Positions 26,435 through 34,849 of a stretch of DNA of 64,000 nucleotides are shown here, piece by piece. Position numbers and translations under genes: made by a program. This stretch comes from an uncultured Pelagibacteraceae bacterium (lineage in GTDB: Bacteria; Pseudomonadota; Alphaproteobacteria; Pelagibacterales; Pelagibacteraceae), in NCBI GenBank assembly GCA_902572475.1, contig CACGGB010000002.1, positions 23,998 to 87,997 on the forward strand, given 5' to 3'. The notes under the pieces are model-generated. The model had not been told where the DNA came from, did not search any database, and saw only the letters and a program-made list of their open reading frames with translations. The first letter of the stretch is position 1, and each line of letters begins with the position of its first letter.

Positions 26435-27190
26435 ATGAGTAAAATAAAAGCGGAAAATGTAAATGTTTATTACGGATCCAAACAGGCATTATTTGACGTC
26501 TCTATAGATATAGCAGAAAAAGAAGTTACAGCTTTAATTGGACCATCTGGGTGTGGAAAGTCTACTTTCTTAAGATGCTTGAACAGGATGAACGACGTCA
26601 TAGAAATTTGTAGAGTTGAAGGCAGTATTAAAATGGACAACCTAGAACTGAATTCAAGAAAGTTAGATGTTGTGAGACTTAGGGAGAACGTTGGTATGGT
26701 TTTTCAAAAACCCAATCCATTCCCTAAAACAATTTATGAAAATGTAGCTTATGGTCCTACTATTCACGGTATTGCACAGAGCAAAGAAGAAATGGATCAA
26801 ATAGTTGAAACAAGTTTGAAAAAAGCTGCCTTGTGGAACGAAGTTAAAGATAGACTTGATGAAATCGGAACTGGCTTATCAGGAGGTCAACAGCAACGAC
26901 TATGTATTGCTAGAGCTATATCTGTAAGTCCAGAAGTGATTCTTATGGACGAACCATGTTCAGCGCTTGACCCAATAGCAACAGCTCAAATTGAAGAACT
27001 TATAGATGATCTTAAAAAAGAGGTCACAATTGTGATAGTTACCCACTCAATGTCACAAGCAGCTAGGGTATCTCAAAAAACAGGTTTCTTTCATTTGGGA
27101 AAACTTATAGAATTTGGACCAACAGATAAAATATTTAAAAATCCTGATAATCAGCAAACTCAGGATTATATTACAGGAAGGTTTGGTTAA
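26435..27190 (+). CDS. pstB: Phosphate ABC transporter ATP-binding protein
   Basis: 251 aa ATPase of the Pst importer. Walker [11 protein letters not shown]-loop [15 protein letters not shown] (the PstB-specific KPNPFP), signature [15 protein letters not shown], Walker [15 protein letters not shown], switch VTHSM. Overlaps phoU by one base (TAATG). Confidence 0.97.
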   Translation: MSKIKAENVNVYYGSKQALFDVSIDIAEKEVTALIGPSGCGKSTFLRCLNRMNDVIEICRVEGSIKMDNLELNSRKLDVVRLRENVGMVFQKPNPFPKTIYENVAYGPTIHGIAQSKEEMDQIVETSLKKAALWNEVKDRLDEIGTGLSGGQQQRLCIARAISVSPEVILMDEPCSALDPIATAQIEELIDDLKKEVTIVIVTHSMSQAARVSQKTGFFHLGKLIEFGPTDKIFKNPDNQQTQDYITGRFG

Positions 27191-27870
27191 TGAGTGAAAA
27201 ACCGCACATTGTAAAATCTTACGAAGAGCAACTTCAGTTATTAAAAGATACAATAGTGAAAATGGGAACTGGAGTTGAGAAACAGCTTGAAAACACTATT
27301 CAATCTTTAGTTAAAAAAGACATTAGTTTAGCAGAAAAATCTATCAAAGATGACGAATTGACTGATAAGTATGAAATAAATATAGAAGAGCAAGTTGTAA
27401 ATTTGATTGCCTTAAGGCAACCTATGGCAATAGATTTAAGAGAAACAGTTGTTGCCTTAAAAGTTTCTTCAGACTTAGAGAGAATTGGTGATTTAGCAAA
27501 AAACATCTCAAAACGATTAACTAAAATTGGAACTGATTTACCTAATGATATTACTAAAAATTTCGAAATAGCTGGTTTAAAAGCATCAAAACAAGTCAAT
27601 GCAGTTTTAAATTCGTATTTACATAGAGCTAAAGATACAGCAGAAAATGTTTGGAATTCTGATGAAGAAATAGATCAAATGACTAATTCTAATATGGAAG
27701 CTGCAGTAAAGCATTTAGAAAAAAATAAAAACGATGTACAAAAAGTAACCCAACTACTTTTCATGCTTAAAAATATTGAGAGGATTGGAGATCATGCAAC
27801 CAATATTGCAGAGCAAGTTTATTTTCTGATTACAGGAGATTATTTAGAGGGAGACCGACCAAAAGGATAA
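27190..27870 (+). CDS. phoU: Phosphate signalling protein PhoU
   Basis: 226 aa, two repeats of a three-helix bundle. Metal/acidic motifs RQPMAIDLRETVVALKVSSD then ERIGDLAKNIS in the first half and ERIGDHATNIAEQV in the second. It links Pst transport state to PhoR so that PhoB is silenced in high phosphate. It overlaps pstB and phoB by one base each. Confidence 0.96.
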   Translation: MSEKPHIVKSYEEQLQLLKDTIVKMGTGVEKQLENTIQSLVKKDISLAEKSIKDDELTDKYEINIEEQVVNLIALRQPMAIDLRETVVALKVSSDLERIGDLAKNISKRLTKIGTDLPNDITKNFEIAGLKASKQVNAVLNSYLHRAKDTAENVWNSDEEIDQMTNSNMEAAVKHLEKNKNDVQKVTQLLFMLKNIERIGDHATNIAEQVYFLITGDYLEGDRPKG

Positions 27871-28553
27871 TGAGGGCAAATTTATTCATTGTTGAAGATG
27901 AAATACCCATCGTAACTTTACTTAAATACAATTTAGAAAAAGAGGGTCACAAAGTTGATTATGCAGTCAATGGAGAAGACGCTATTAGAAATATAAAGGA
28001 AAAAAATCCTGATTTAATTTTATTAGATTGGATGTTGCCAGATATTTCAGGTGTTGAAGTCTGTAAAAATTTGAAAAGAAGCAATCTTCACAAAAATATC
28101 CCAATCATTATGTTAACAGCCAAAGGTGAGGAAGAAGACAAACTTAAAGGATTTGAAACAGGAGCTGATGACTACGTAACTAAGCCATTCAGCCAAAAAG
28201 AACTTATTGCAAGAGTTAACGCTTTATTAAAGAGATCTAAACCAAGTGTTGCCGCTGATGTTGTAGTATTTGAGGATCTTAAAGTAGATAGAGTTCAACG
28301 AAGAGTTTATAGAGCAGATAAACAAGTTATAGTTGGCCCAACCGAATTTAAACTAATTGATTTTTTAATAAAGAATCCAAAAAGAGTATATTCGCGTGAG
28401 CAACTTCTAAATTCTGTATGGGGAGATGATATTTATGTTGAGTCCAGAACTATAGATGTTCATATAAGAAGACTAAGAAAAGCAATAAATATTGATGGCA
28501 AGAAAGATCTTATCAGAACAGTAAGATCTGCTGGCTATTCCTTAGATGTTTGA
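27870..28553 (+). CDS. phoB: Phosphate regulon response regulator PhoB
   Basis: 227 aa OmpR/PhoB type. Receiver domain with acidic pocket (FIVEDE), phospho-acceptor Asp in LILLDWMLPD, and conserved Lys in VTKPFSQKEL; C-terminal winged helix with RVYSREQLLNSVWG and TIDVHIRRLRKAI. It should bind the Pho boxes noted at 18822 and 22644. Its 3' end overlaps the convergent sixA by 19 bases. Confidence 0.96.
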   Translation: MRANLFIVEDEIPIVTLLKYNLEKEGHKVDYAVNGEDAIRNIKEKNPDLILLDWMLPDISGVEVCKNLKRSNLHKNIPIIMLTAKGEEEDKLKGFETGADDYVTKPFSQKELIARVNALLKRSKPSVAADVVVFEDLKVDRVQRRVYRADKQVIVGPTEFKLIDFLIKNPKRVYSREQLLNSVWGDDIYVESRTIDVHIRRLRKAINIDGKKDLIRTVRSAGYSLDV

Positions 28554-29059
28554 AGATCTTTTGGCTTTATAAATGATATTAATTTTCCTTTAACTTTTGA
28601 TAACTTTTCCCAATCATTGAAATTAAAACTTACTTCAGCAACGGCTGCAGTAGGAAATTTTCTTTTTAAATTTTCAAATTGTTCGGAGTTTTCTTTAAGA
28701 CAGATTCGATTTATGAGTTCACTAATTGAAGGTTCATGATTGATTAAAAGTAAAGTTTTATAATTATCAACTGTTTGTTTTAAGATATGAATAATTTCAT
28801 CCTCACTAGCATGATAAAGCGCTTTTTTTTTAATAATTTTCTTAAAACTGATTTTTTCTGACAATATATTTAATGTTTGTATTGTCCTTTTTGAGGATGA
28901 GCAATAAACTAAATCAAATTTTAACTTCTTTTTAATAAAAAATTCACAAATTAATTTTGCTGAATTTTTCCCTCTTTTATTCAATGGCCTGTCATGATCA
29001 TCTAAATTTGGAAAATCCCAACTAGATTTAGCATGTCTCATCGCATATAATTTAAACAT
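28535..29059 (-). CDS. sixA: SixA-like histidine phosphatase
   Basis: 174 aa, histidine phosphatase (phosphoglycerate mutase-like) superfamily. The RHG-type motif is MRHAKSSWDFPNLDDHDRPL with catalytic His8, and the second His is in LLINHEPSISEL. SixA removes phosphate from histidine phosphotransfer proteins; other small members act on phosphoesters. Convergent with phoB (19-base overlap) and divergent from ppk (22-base gap), so it belongs to the phosphorus cluster by position. Substrate not determinable. Confidence 0.88.
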   Translation of the reverse strand: MFKLYAMRHAKSSWDFPNLDDHDRPLNKRGKNSAKLICEFFIKKKLKFDLVYCSSSKRTIQTLNILSEKISFKKIIKKKALYHASEDEIIHILKQTVDNYKTLLLINHEPSISELINRICLKENSEQFENLKRKFPTAAVAEVSFNFNDWEKLSKVKGKLISFIKPKDLQTSKE

Positions 29060-29081
29060 ATTTTTAATTTAACATTTAAAT

Positions 29082-31208
29082 ATGTCGAAAGCATCATTTT
29101 CAGAAAACGCTAATATTAGCAATCAACTCATAAACAGAGAATTATCTTGGCTTCAGTTTAATGATCGTGTTTTAGAAGAATCAAAAGATAAAACAAATCC
29201 TCTATTTGAAAGAGTAAAATTTTTATCAATCGCAGGTACAAATTTAGATGAATTTTTTATGGTAAGAGTCGCTGGACTTTTTAATCAAATTAAAGATGGT
29301 TTTGACGAATTAAGCGCAGATGGATTAACTGCAGAGGATCAATTGAATAGGGTCGTATTAAAAACTAAAGATCTATTAAAGAAGCAAAACGAAGCATTCC
29401 TAGAGTTGAAAAAAGAGCTATCGAAAGAAAAAATTTTCATTCGAAAAATGTCAGAACTAAATAAGAAGGATCTTATGTATCTAAGAGAATATTTTCAGGA
29501 AACAATTTATCCTATAATAACACCTACTGCCATTGACCCATCACATCCCTTTCCTTTTATACCAAATAAAGGCCAAGCAATTTTACTAAGAATGACTAGA
29601 ATAAAAAAAAAAAGAGAACTAAATGCAATTATAGTTATACCAAGAGCACTTCCAAAATTTGTATCTCTAAACAATTCTGAAACAATAAATGAATTTGTCA
29701 CAATTGATGACGTAATTTGTAAATTTGCTAATGAAATATTTCCAGACCATAATATCGAGGCAAGTTTGCAGTTTAAAATAATTAGAGACAGCGAAATTGA
29801 AATAGATGATGAAGCTGCTGATCTTGTGAGATATTTTGAAAAAGCAATTAAGAAAAGAAGAAGGGGAAACGTAGTTAAACTCGAAGTAATCACTAATTCA
29901 AACAAAAAACTTTTAAATTTTATTTCAAAAAAATTTAAAATGGATGAAGATCATATTTATGAGGTTGAAGGATTGGTTGGAATACAAGATATAGATGAAA
30001 TTTGTAAAAAGAAAGATCCAAAGCTGAGATTTAAAAAGTTTAATCCTAGAGAAGTTGAAAGATTGAAGGAATTTGATGATAAATTTTTTTCAGCTATAAG
30101 AAGTAAAGATTTTGTTGTACACCACCCTTTTGAAACTTTTGATGTAGTAATTCAATTTTTAGAAGCTGCAGCAAAAGATCCCAAAGTTATCGGTATCAAA
30201 CAAACTTTGTATCGAACCACACCTGACTCTCCTATCGTAAAAGCACTAAGTAGAGCAGCAGAAAACGGAAAAGTTGTTACAGCCGTAATAGAAATAAAAG
30301 CTCGATTTGATGAGGAAGCTAATATTGAATTATCTAGGAAACTAGAGAAAGCTGGCGTTCAAATTGTTTACGGATTCGCAAAATATAAAACGCATGCAAA
30401 GGCAAGTTTAGTTTTAAGAAAAGAAGGAGCTAAAACGCGAAGCTATGTTCACTTAGGTACAGGAAACTATCATCCAATTAACGCAAAAATTTATACTGAC
30501 TTATCACTGTTTAGCTCTAATCAAGACTTGGCCAAAGATGTCGAAAAATTTTTCAATTATGTAACTGGTTATGCAAAACCAAAAAAATTGAATAAAATTT
30601 TTATGTCTCCATTAAATAGCAGGAATTTTTTTGAAGAAAAAATTGAAAATGAAATTGTAAATGCAAGTAAAGGAAAACCTGCAGAAATATGGGCAAAAAT
30701 GAATTCTCTTGTAGACCCTGGAATTATTAAGAAATTTTATGAAGCTTCAAACGCAGGAGTAAAAATAAATTTATCAGTAAGAGGAGTGTGTTGCTTAAGA
30801 CCTGGAATTAAAGGTCAATCTGAAAATATAAAAGTAAAAAGCCTTATTGGCAGATTTTTAGAACACTCAAGAATTTATTGTTTTGCAAATGGTAGTTCTA
30901 TGCCCTCTCGAGAGAATCAGGTATATATTTCATCTGCAGATTTAATGCCTAGAAATTTAGATAGAAGAATTGAAATAATAATTCCGATAGAAAACAATAC
31001 TGTGCATGAGCAAATTTTAGATCAAATTATGTTAGCTAACTTTAAAGATAAATCAGAAACATGGTATTTAGATAGTTTGGGAAACTATCATAAAGAACAA
31101 GAAAAAGGCTTTTCCGCACATTCCTATTTCATGAAGAACCCAAGTTTATCAGGTCGTGGTAAGTCAATTTTAAGAGCTAAACCTCAAAATTTAAGATTAG
31201 TAAAATGA
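29082..31208 (+). CDS. ppk: Polyphosphate kinase
   Basis: Reversibly polymerises ATP gamma-phosphate into polyphosphate. PPK1 family, 708 aa, full length. N-terminal INRELSWLQFNDRVLEES, head domain, then two PLD-like domains; the autophosphorylated His is in YVHLGTGNYHPINAK and the second catalytic His in FLEHSRIYCFANG. Coupled to ppx by a 4-base overlap (ATGA). Confidence 0.97.
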   Translation: MSKASFSENANISNQLINRELSWLQFNDRVLEESKDKTNPLFERVKFLSIAGTNLDEFFMVRVAGLFNQIKDGFDELSADGLTAEDQLNRVVLKTKDLLKKQNEAFLELKKELSKEKIFIRKMSELNKKDLMYLREYFQETIYPIITPTAIDPSHPFPFIPNKGQAILLRMTRIKKKRELNAIIVIPRALPKFVSLNNSETINEFVTIDDVICKFANEIFPDHNIEASLQFKIIRDSEIEIDDEAADLVRYFEKAIKKRRRGNVVKLEVITNSNKKLLNFISKKFKMDEDHIYEVEGLVGIQDIDEICKKKDPKLRFKKFNPREVERLKEFDDKFFSAIRSKDFVVHHPFETFDVVIQFLEAAAKDPKVIGIKQTLYRTTPDSPIVKALSRAAENGKVVTAVIEIKARFDEEANIELSRKLEKAGVQIVYGFAKYKTHAKASLVLRKEGAKTRSYVHLGTGNYHPINAKIYTDLSLFSSNQDLAKDVEKFFNYVTGYAKPKKLNKIFMSPLNSRNFFEEKIENEIVNASKGKPAEIWAKMNSLVDPGIIKKFYEASNAGVKINLSVRGVCCLRPGIKGQSENIKVKSLIGRFLEHSRIYCFANGSSMPSRENQVYISSADLMPRNLDRRIEIIIPIENNTVHEQILDQIMLANFKDKSETWYLDSLGNYHKEQEKGFSAHSYFMKNPSLSGRGKSILRAKPQNLRLVK

Positions 31209-32710
31209 AACCAGAATTAAAAAATCTTTTTAAATTTCAGTCTAATAAAAAGTCTAAGCAAGCCATAATAGATCTTGGATCAAATTCAGTAAGAATGCTC
31301 ATATACGATAATTTTAAAATTTCTCCAATCCCAGTCTTTAATGAAAAAGCAGTTTGCAAACTTGGAAAAAATTTAGATAAATCTAAAAAACTAAATCCCG
31401 ATGGAATTAAAGGTTCTTTAAAAGTTCTAAATAGATTTAAAGAAATTTTAGATATTTCAGACATTCAAGATTTAGAAATTATTGCAACAGCAGCTTTTAG
31501 AGAGGCCACTGATGCAAGTGAATTTTTAAGAGAAATTGAAAAAATATTTAATAAAAAACCACTAGTATTATCTGGCGAGGAAGAAGCAAGAACATCAGCA
31601 AATGGTGTAATGGTAGGATTTGATGAAGTAGATGGATTAGTTGCAGATTTAGGAGGTGGAAGTTTAGAACTTGCTAGAGTTTCTAAAAATCAAATTTTTG
31701 AAACAACCTCTTTACCTCTTGGAGTATTAAGACTTGAAAATAATCCTATTATAAAAAAAAGAAATTTGGGAAAATATGTTAGAAAACTTTTAAGAGATGA
31801 AAAATGGCTTTCTAAAAAGAAATTTAAAAATATTTATTTGGTAGGAGGGACTTGGAGATCATTATTTAAATATCATCTCTTTAAAGAAAAACACCCATTA
31901 CATATTTTGCATCAATATAAACTCTCAAAAGATGTAGCAGTAAAATACTTAAATAGAATCTCAAAATTTAATAAATCATCTTTGAAATTAATGGAATATA
32001 TTACTAAATCTAGAACTCCCTATTTACCTTTTAGCTCTATAATACTAAACGAAATAATTGAAGCAGCAAGCCCCTCAAAAGTTATTTGCTCAATCAGTGG
32101 ACTGAGAGAGGGACATATGAATACAATTATAAACCAAGGAATGAGCGAGGATGAAATTTTCAAATTAAAAACTGACGGTATATCTTTTAAAAAAGGGGAC
32201 TATGGAAAGAGTTTTGAGAAATATTTTAATTTTATTTCACCATTATTTGAAGACAACGAATATTTTAATCGAAGATTACTAACCTTGGCTTGCATCTTAA
32301 GTAAAATGGATTGGGGCCTAGGAGCTTTTCAAAAAGCAGAATTAGTTTTTATGGAAGTGTTAAATACTCCATTACTAAAACTAGAACATAGAGATAGAGT
32401 AAAAGTTGCATCAGCAAGTTTTTGGAGACATTGTGGCTTAAAATATAATCCGAATTATCAGTTTTTATCCTTATTAAATAACAACGAAATTTTATCCTCA
32501 AAGCAAGTGGGATCTGCTTTAAGATTAGCAGAGTCACTCACTAGCATGTCTTCTTTGTTGTTAGATGAATTTAAAATTTATAAAAGAAATAAGACTATTT
32601 TTTTGAAAATACCTAACAATCATAGCGATATTGTCTCAAAACAAGTAACTAAAAGACTTAAAAACCTGGCAAGAGAGATGAATGTCGACTCCAATATCAT
32701 TTATTCTTGA
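31205..32710 (+). CDS. ppx: Exopolyphosphatase (Ppx/GppA family)
   Basis: 501 aa. ASKHA-fold N-terminal half: AIIDLGSNSVRMLIYD, ATAAFREATDASEF, SGEEEARTSANGVM, GLVADLGGGSLELARV and YLVGGTWRSLF; a C-terminal helical domain of about 200 residues completes it. It removes terminal phosphates from polyphosphate, and some members also hydrolyse pppGpp. Translationally coupled to ppk, giving a synthesis/degradation pair. Confidence 0.94.
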   Translation: MKPELKNLFKFQSNKKSKQAIIDLGSNSVRMLIYDNFKISPIPVFNEKAVCKLGKNLDKSKKLNPDGIKGSLKVLNRFKEILDISDIQDLEIIATAAFREATDASEFLREIEKIFNKKPLVLSGEEEARTSANGVMVGFDEVDGLVADLGGGSLELARVSKNQIFETTSLPLGVLRLENNPIIKKRNLGKYVRKLLRDEKWLSKKKFKNIYLVGGTWRSLFKYHLFKEKHPLHILHQYKLSKDVAVKYLNRISKFNKSSLKLMEYITKSRTPYLPFSSIILNEIIEAASPSKVICSISGLREGHMNTIINQGMSEDEIFKLKTDGISFKKGDYGKSFEKYFNFISPLFEDNEYFNRRLLTLACILSKMDWGLGAFQKAELVFMEVLNTPLLKLEHRDRVKVASASFWRHCGLKYNPNYQFLSLLNNNEILSSKQVGSALRLAESLTSMSSLLLDEFKIYKRNKTIFLKIPNNHSDIVSKQVTKRLKNLAREMNVDSNIIYS

Positions 32711-32850
32711 AAATTAATAAATCTTTAACTTAATTTAAATATTTTTTTAGCATTTATATATTATTAACTGATTAACAGTCTCCCAACTGTGTTGTTAATT
32801 AATTAGCCCATCAGCCCAAGGTATCAATATTTCCTTGGGCTGGCCTCCAA
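32711..32850. other. Convergent intergenic region with two inverted repeats
   Basis: Between the 3' ends of ppx and the aquaporin gene. A 9-bp perfect stem AGCCCAAGG (32813-32821) / CCTTGGGCT (32833-32841) with an 11-base loop can terminate both strands weakly; no T run follows. Upstream, ATTAACA (from 32771) can pair with TGTTAAT (about 32793-32799) around an ACAG/CTGT inner stem. No ORF with support is seen. Confidence 0.5.
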
Positions 32851-33498
32851 TTACAAAATAATTTTTCTGATTAAATAGACAGCCAATATTCCACCAAGCA
32901 TCTCAGCAATGATATAGCTAGGAGTATTTAAGTAATTAATTCCAGTAAATGTGTCTGTAAAAGTTCTTGCGATTGCTACCGCTGGATTTGCAAAAGAAGT
33001 TGAAGAGGTAAACCAATACCCCGCTGTTATAAAAGTAGCTACTGATGAAGCGACCGCAAGTTTGCCACTCTTTAAAGATCCAAATATCACAAAAATTAAT
33101 CCAAAAGTTGCAATGATCTCAGCTGTAAAAATATTTATTCCAGGTCTTATCTTCTGTGAAAGCTGCAACAAAGGAAGATCAAACATAAAATTAGCTAACA
33201 TTACCCCTAACATGCAACCTAAGATTTGAGCAGAGATATAAGTGATAATTAAATTTTTTTTAATCTTGTTGGTAAAATACATTGCTAAAGTAACGACAGG
33301 ATTGAAATGTGCGCCGGAGATATCACCGATTGAAGTAATCAGAACAAATAATCCTGCACCTGTAGCTAAAGTATTCGCTATTAACATTACAGCGATATCA
33401 TCAGTTAGATTTTGAGCCATAATACCTGAACCAACAATAATCATGACTAAAAAACAACTTCCTATAAATTCACCAATAAATATCTTTTTACTTTTCAT
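32851..33498 (-). CDS. MIP-family aquaglyceroporin (AqpS-like)
   Basis: 215 aa, six-helix major intrinsic protein. First NPA box is altered to NPV (GAHFNPVVTLAM); second is NPA followed by the selectivity arginine (FANPAVAIARTF). Linked to arsC with an 11-base overlap, arsC being upstream. In Sinorhizobium meliloti an aquaglyceroporin, AqpS, paired with ArsC exports the arsenite made from arsenate; the same role is inferred here. Glycerol or other small solute passage remains possible. Confidence 0.85.
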   Translation of the reverse strand: MKSKKIFIGEFIGSCFLVMIIVGSGIMAQNLTDDIAVMLIANTLATGAGLFVLITSIGDISGAHFNPVVTLAMYFTNKIKKNLIITYISAQILGCMLGVMLANFMFDLPLLQLSQKIRPGINIFTAEIIATFGLIFVIFGSLKSGKLAVASSVATFITAGYWFTSSTSFANPAVAIARTFTDTFTGINYLNTPSYIIAEMLGGILAVYLIRKIIL

Positions 33499-33931
33499 TT
33501 TTTACCCAATGTTTAATTTTTTCATTAATTATATTATAAGTTTCTTCAGCTATTAAATTTATTTTATCTTTATTTTTAGTTTTTTTAATTTTTTCAACAG
33601 GGTCCGCGATGTCCCAGTGCGTAATGGTCTTTTTTTTGGGCCATACAGGACAAACTTCTTTATTGGCGTTATTACAAACTGTAATCACGTAATCAATATC
33701 AATATCATTTTTTAAAAATTCATCAAAATTTTTCGAATAATACGTGGCTAAATTAAATTTTTTTCCTTCTAGATACTCTTTAATGTAGGGATTGATTTTC
33801 CCTGAAGGATTACTTCCAGCGCTAAATGCGATGAATTGATTTCGGAAATTATTGTTTACAATACTTTCCGCTATTATGCTTCTCGCAGAGTTTCCAGTAC
33901 AAACAAATAATATTGTTTTTATTTTCCTCAT
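33488..33931 (-). CDS. arsC: Arsenate reductase, low-molecular-weight phosphatase type
   Basis: 147 aa. The P-loop CX5R is VCTGNSARS (Cys11-Arg17). Two more cysteines, Cys86 and Cys94 (TVCNNANKEVCPVWP), are placed for the disulfide relay of thioredoxin-coupled ArsC, followed by HWDIADPVE with the conserved Asp-Pro. This separates it from plain tyrosine phosphatases, which lack the second and third cysteines. Reduces arsenate, which enters through phosphate transporters, to arsenite. Confidence 0.92.
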   Translation of the reverse strand: MRKIKTILFVCTGNSARSIIAESIVNNNFRNQFIAFSAGSNPSGKINPYIKEYLEGKKFNLATYYSKNFDEFLKNDIDIDYVITVCNNANKEVCPVWPKKKTITHWDIADPVEKIKKTKNKDKINLIAEETYNIINEKIKHWVKNEK

Positions 33932-33957
33932 AAAAAATGTACTGAAGTGTCCCGAAC

Positions 33958-34185
33958 TTACGGAACCAAAATTTGATAAAAACCAATAATAAATAATGGA
34001 ATCTGTAACCCAAAATTGGTTAATATTGCTTTATCCTTAGAAATAAAACCTGCAATTGTCCAACCAACAACTCCCGCTCCATGAAACATTATATTTACTG
34101 GATACATATTCAAATTTGTTAATAAAATACCTGTAAGAACTAAAAAAGTACTTAACCATTTAAGGTATTTTTTAATAAACTTCAT
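33958..34185 (-). CDS. Small membrane protein of unknown function
   Basis: 75 aa from the ATG at 34183-34185 (a TTG two codons earlier is open). Two to three hydrophobic helices (about residues 9-25, 32-48, 56-73) and a short basic N-terminus, topology N-in likely. I do not recognise the family with certainty. TATAAT on the minus strand (34196-34191) lies only 5 bases before the ATG, so a transcript from it would be leaderless. It precedes arsC and the aquaporin in the same direction (26-base gap) and may share their transcript. Confidence 0.7.
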   Translation of the reverse strand: MKFIKKYLKWLSTFLVLTGILLTNLNMYPVNIMFHGAGVVGWTIAGFISKDKAILTNFGLQIPLFIIGFYQILVP

Positions 34186-34218
34186 AATCAATTATATGAT
34201 TGTAATGTTAAAGTTTTG

Positions 34219-34713
34219 TTAACCAGACGAGGCTTTAACTTTTTTCTCGATAAATTCTGGTATCTCATCACCAAGATCATCGTCTTTTTGATTTTTAGGT
34301 TGAAAGGCATACAAAACATGAAGTTTGCAATAAGGAAAATCTCCTTCAGGCTTTCTACCGCAAAAATAGAATTTCTCCTCATTAGGATGACCGATAGGCC
34401 ACTTGCATGTTTCATCTGTTAGTTCTTCAAGTGATTTCGGGTTTTCTGGCTCAAAGTTTTTATCTAATAATATTGATTGAAATTTAGCTTTTCTTGATGT
34501 CGGCGCGGGTCCTCTTCTAATCTGCTTATTATCATTGGTTCTAGGTGAATTAGATTGCTTAGAAGGGGCTCTAGCTTCTAAATTTAATCTATGAGCTTTT
34601 CCAATTACTGCGTTTCTAGTGGTGTCACCTAGTTCTTCGGCTATCTGACTTGCAGTATGCCCTTTTGACCAGAGTTCTTTTAATTTAGCGACTTTTTCTT
34701 CTGTCCAACTCAT
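34219..34713 (-). CDS. gcrA: GcrA cell-cycle regulator
   Basis: 164 aa. The N-terminal DNA-binding domain has the family pattern MSWTEEKVAKLKELWSKG, then ASQIAEEL and RNAVIGKAHRL; a basic linker and a C-terminal RNA polymerase sigma2-binding domain with CKWPIG, FYFCGR and YCKLH follow. GcrA is an alphaproteobacterial transcription factor tied to CcrM GANTC methylation. The C-terminal cysteine/histidine arrangement is complete. Its presence in a streamlined genome shows that at least this part of the Caulobacter-type circuit is kept. Confidence 0.95.
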   Translation of the reverse strand: MSWTEEKVAKLKELWSKGHTASQIAEELGDTTRNAVIGKAHRLNLEARAPSKQSNSPRTNDNKQIRRGPAPTSRKAKFQSILLDKNFEPENPKSLEELTDETCKWPIGHPNEEKFYFCGRKPEGDFPYCKLHVLYAFQPKNQKDDDLGDEIPEFIEKKVKASSG

Positions 34714-34849
34714 AGTATATAATTACAATATTTAGTAATTATTAAAAACTTAGGGCATAATATTGGGGTTTAAAACATTAAAACGCATCAAAGCTGTGAG
34801 TAGATTTAGTTTTGCACAGTTTTTTTAATAACAGGTTATAAGACTATCA

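Noticed and set aside
34792-34827. Terminator/attenuator CTGTG...CACAG followed by a T run before the ABC-2 permease
   Set aside because: Five-base stem with a 16-base loop is too weak in A/T-rich DNA to call.
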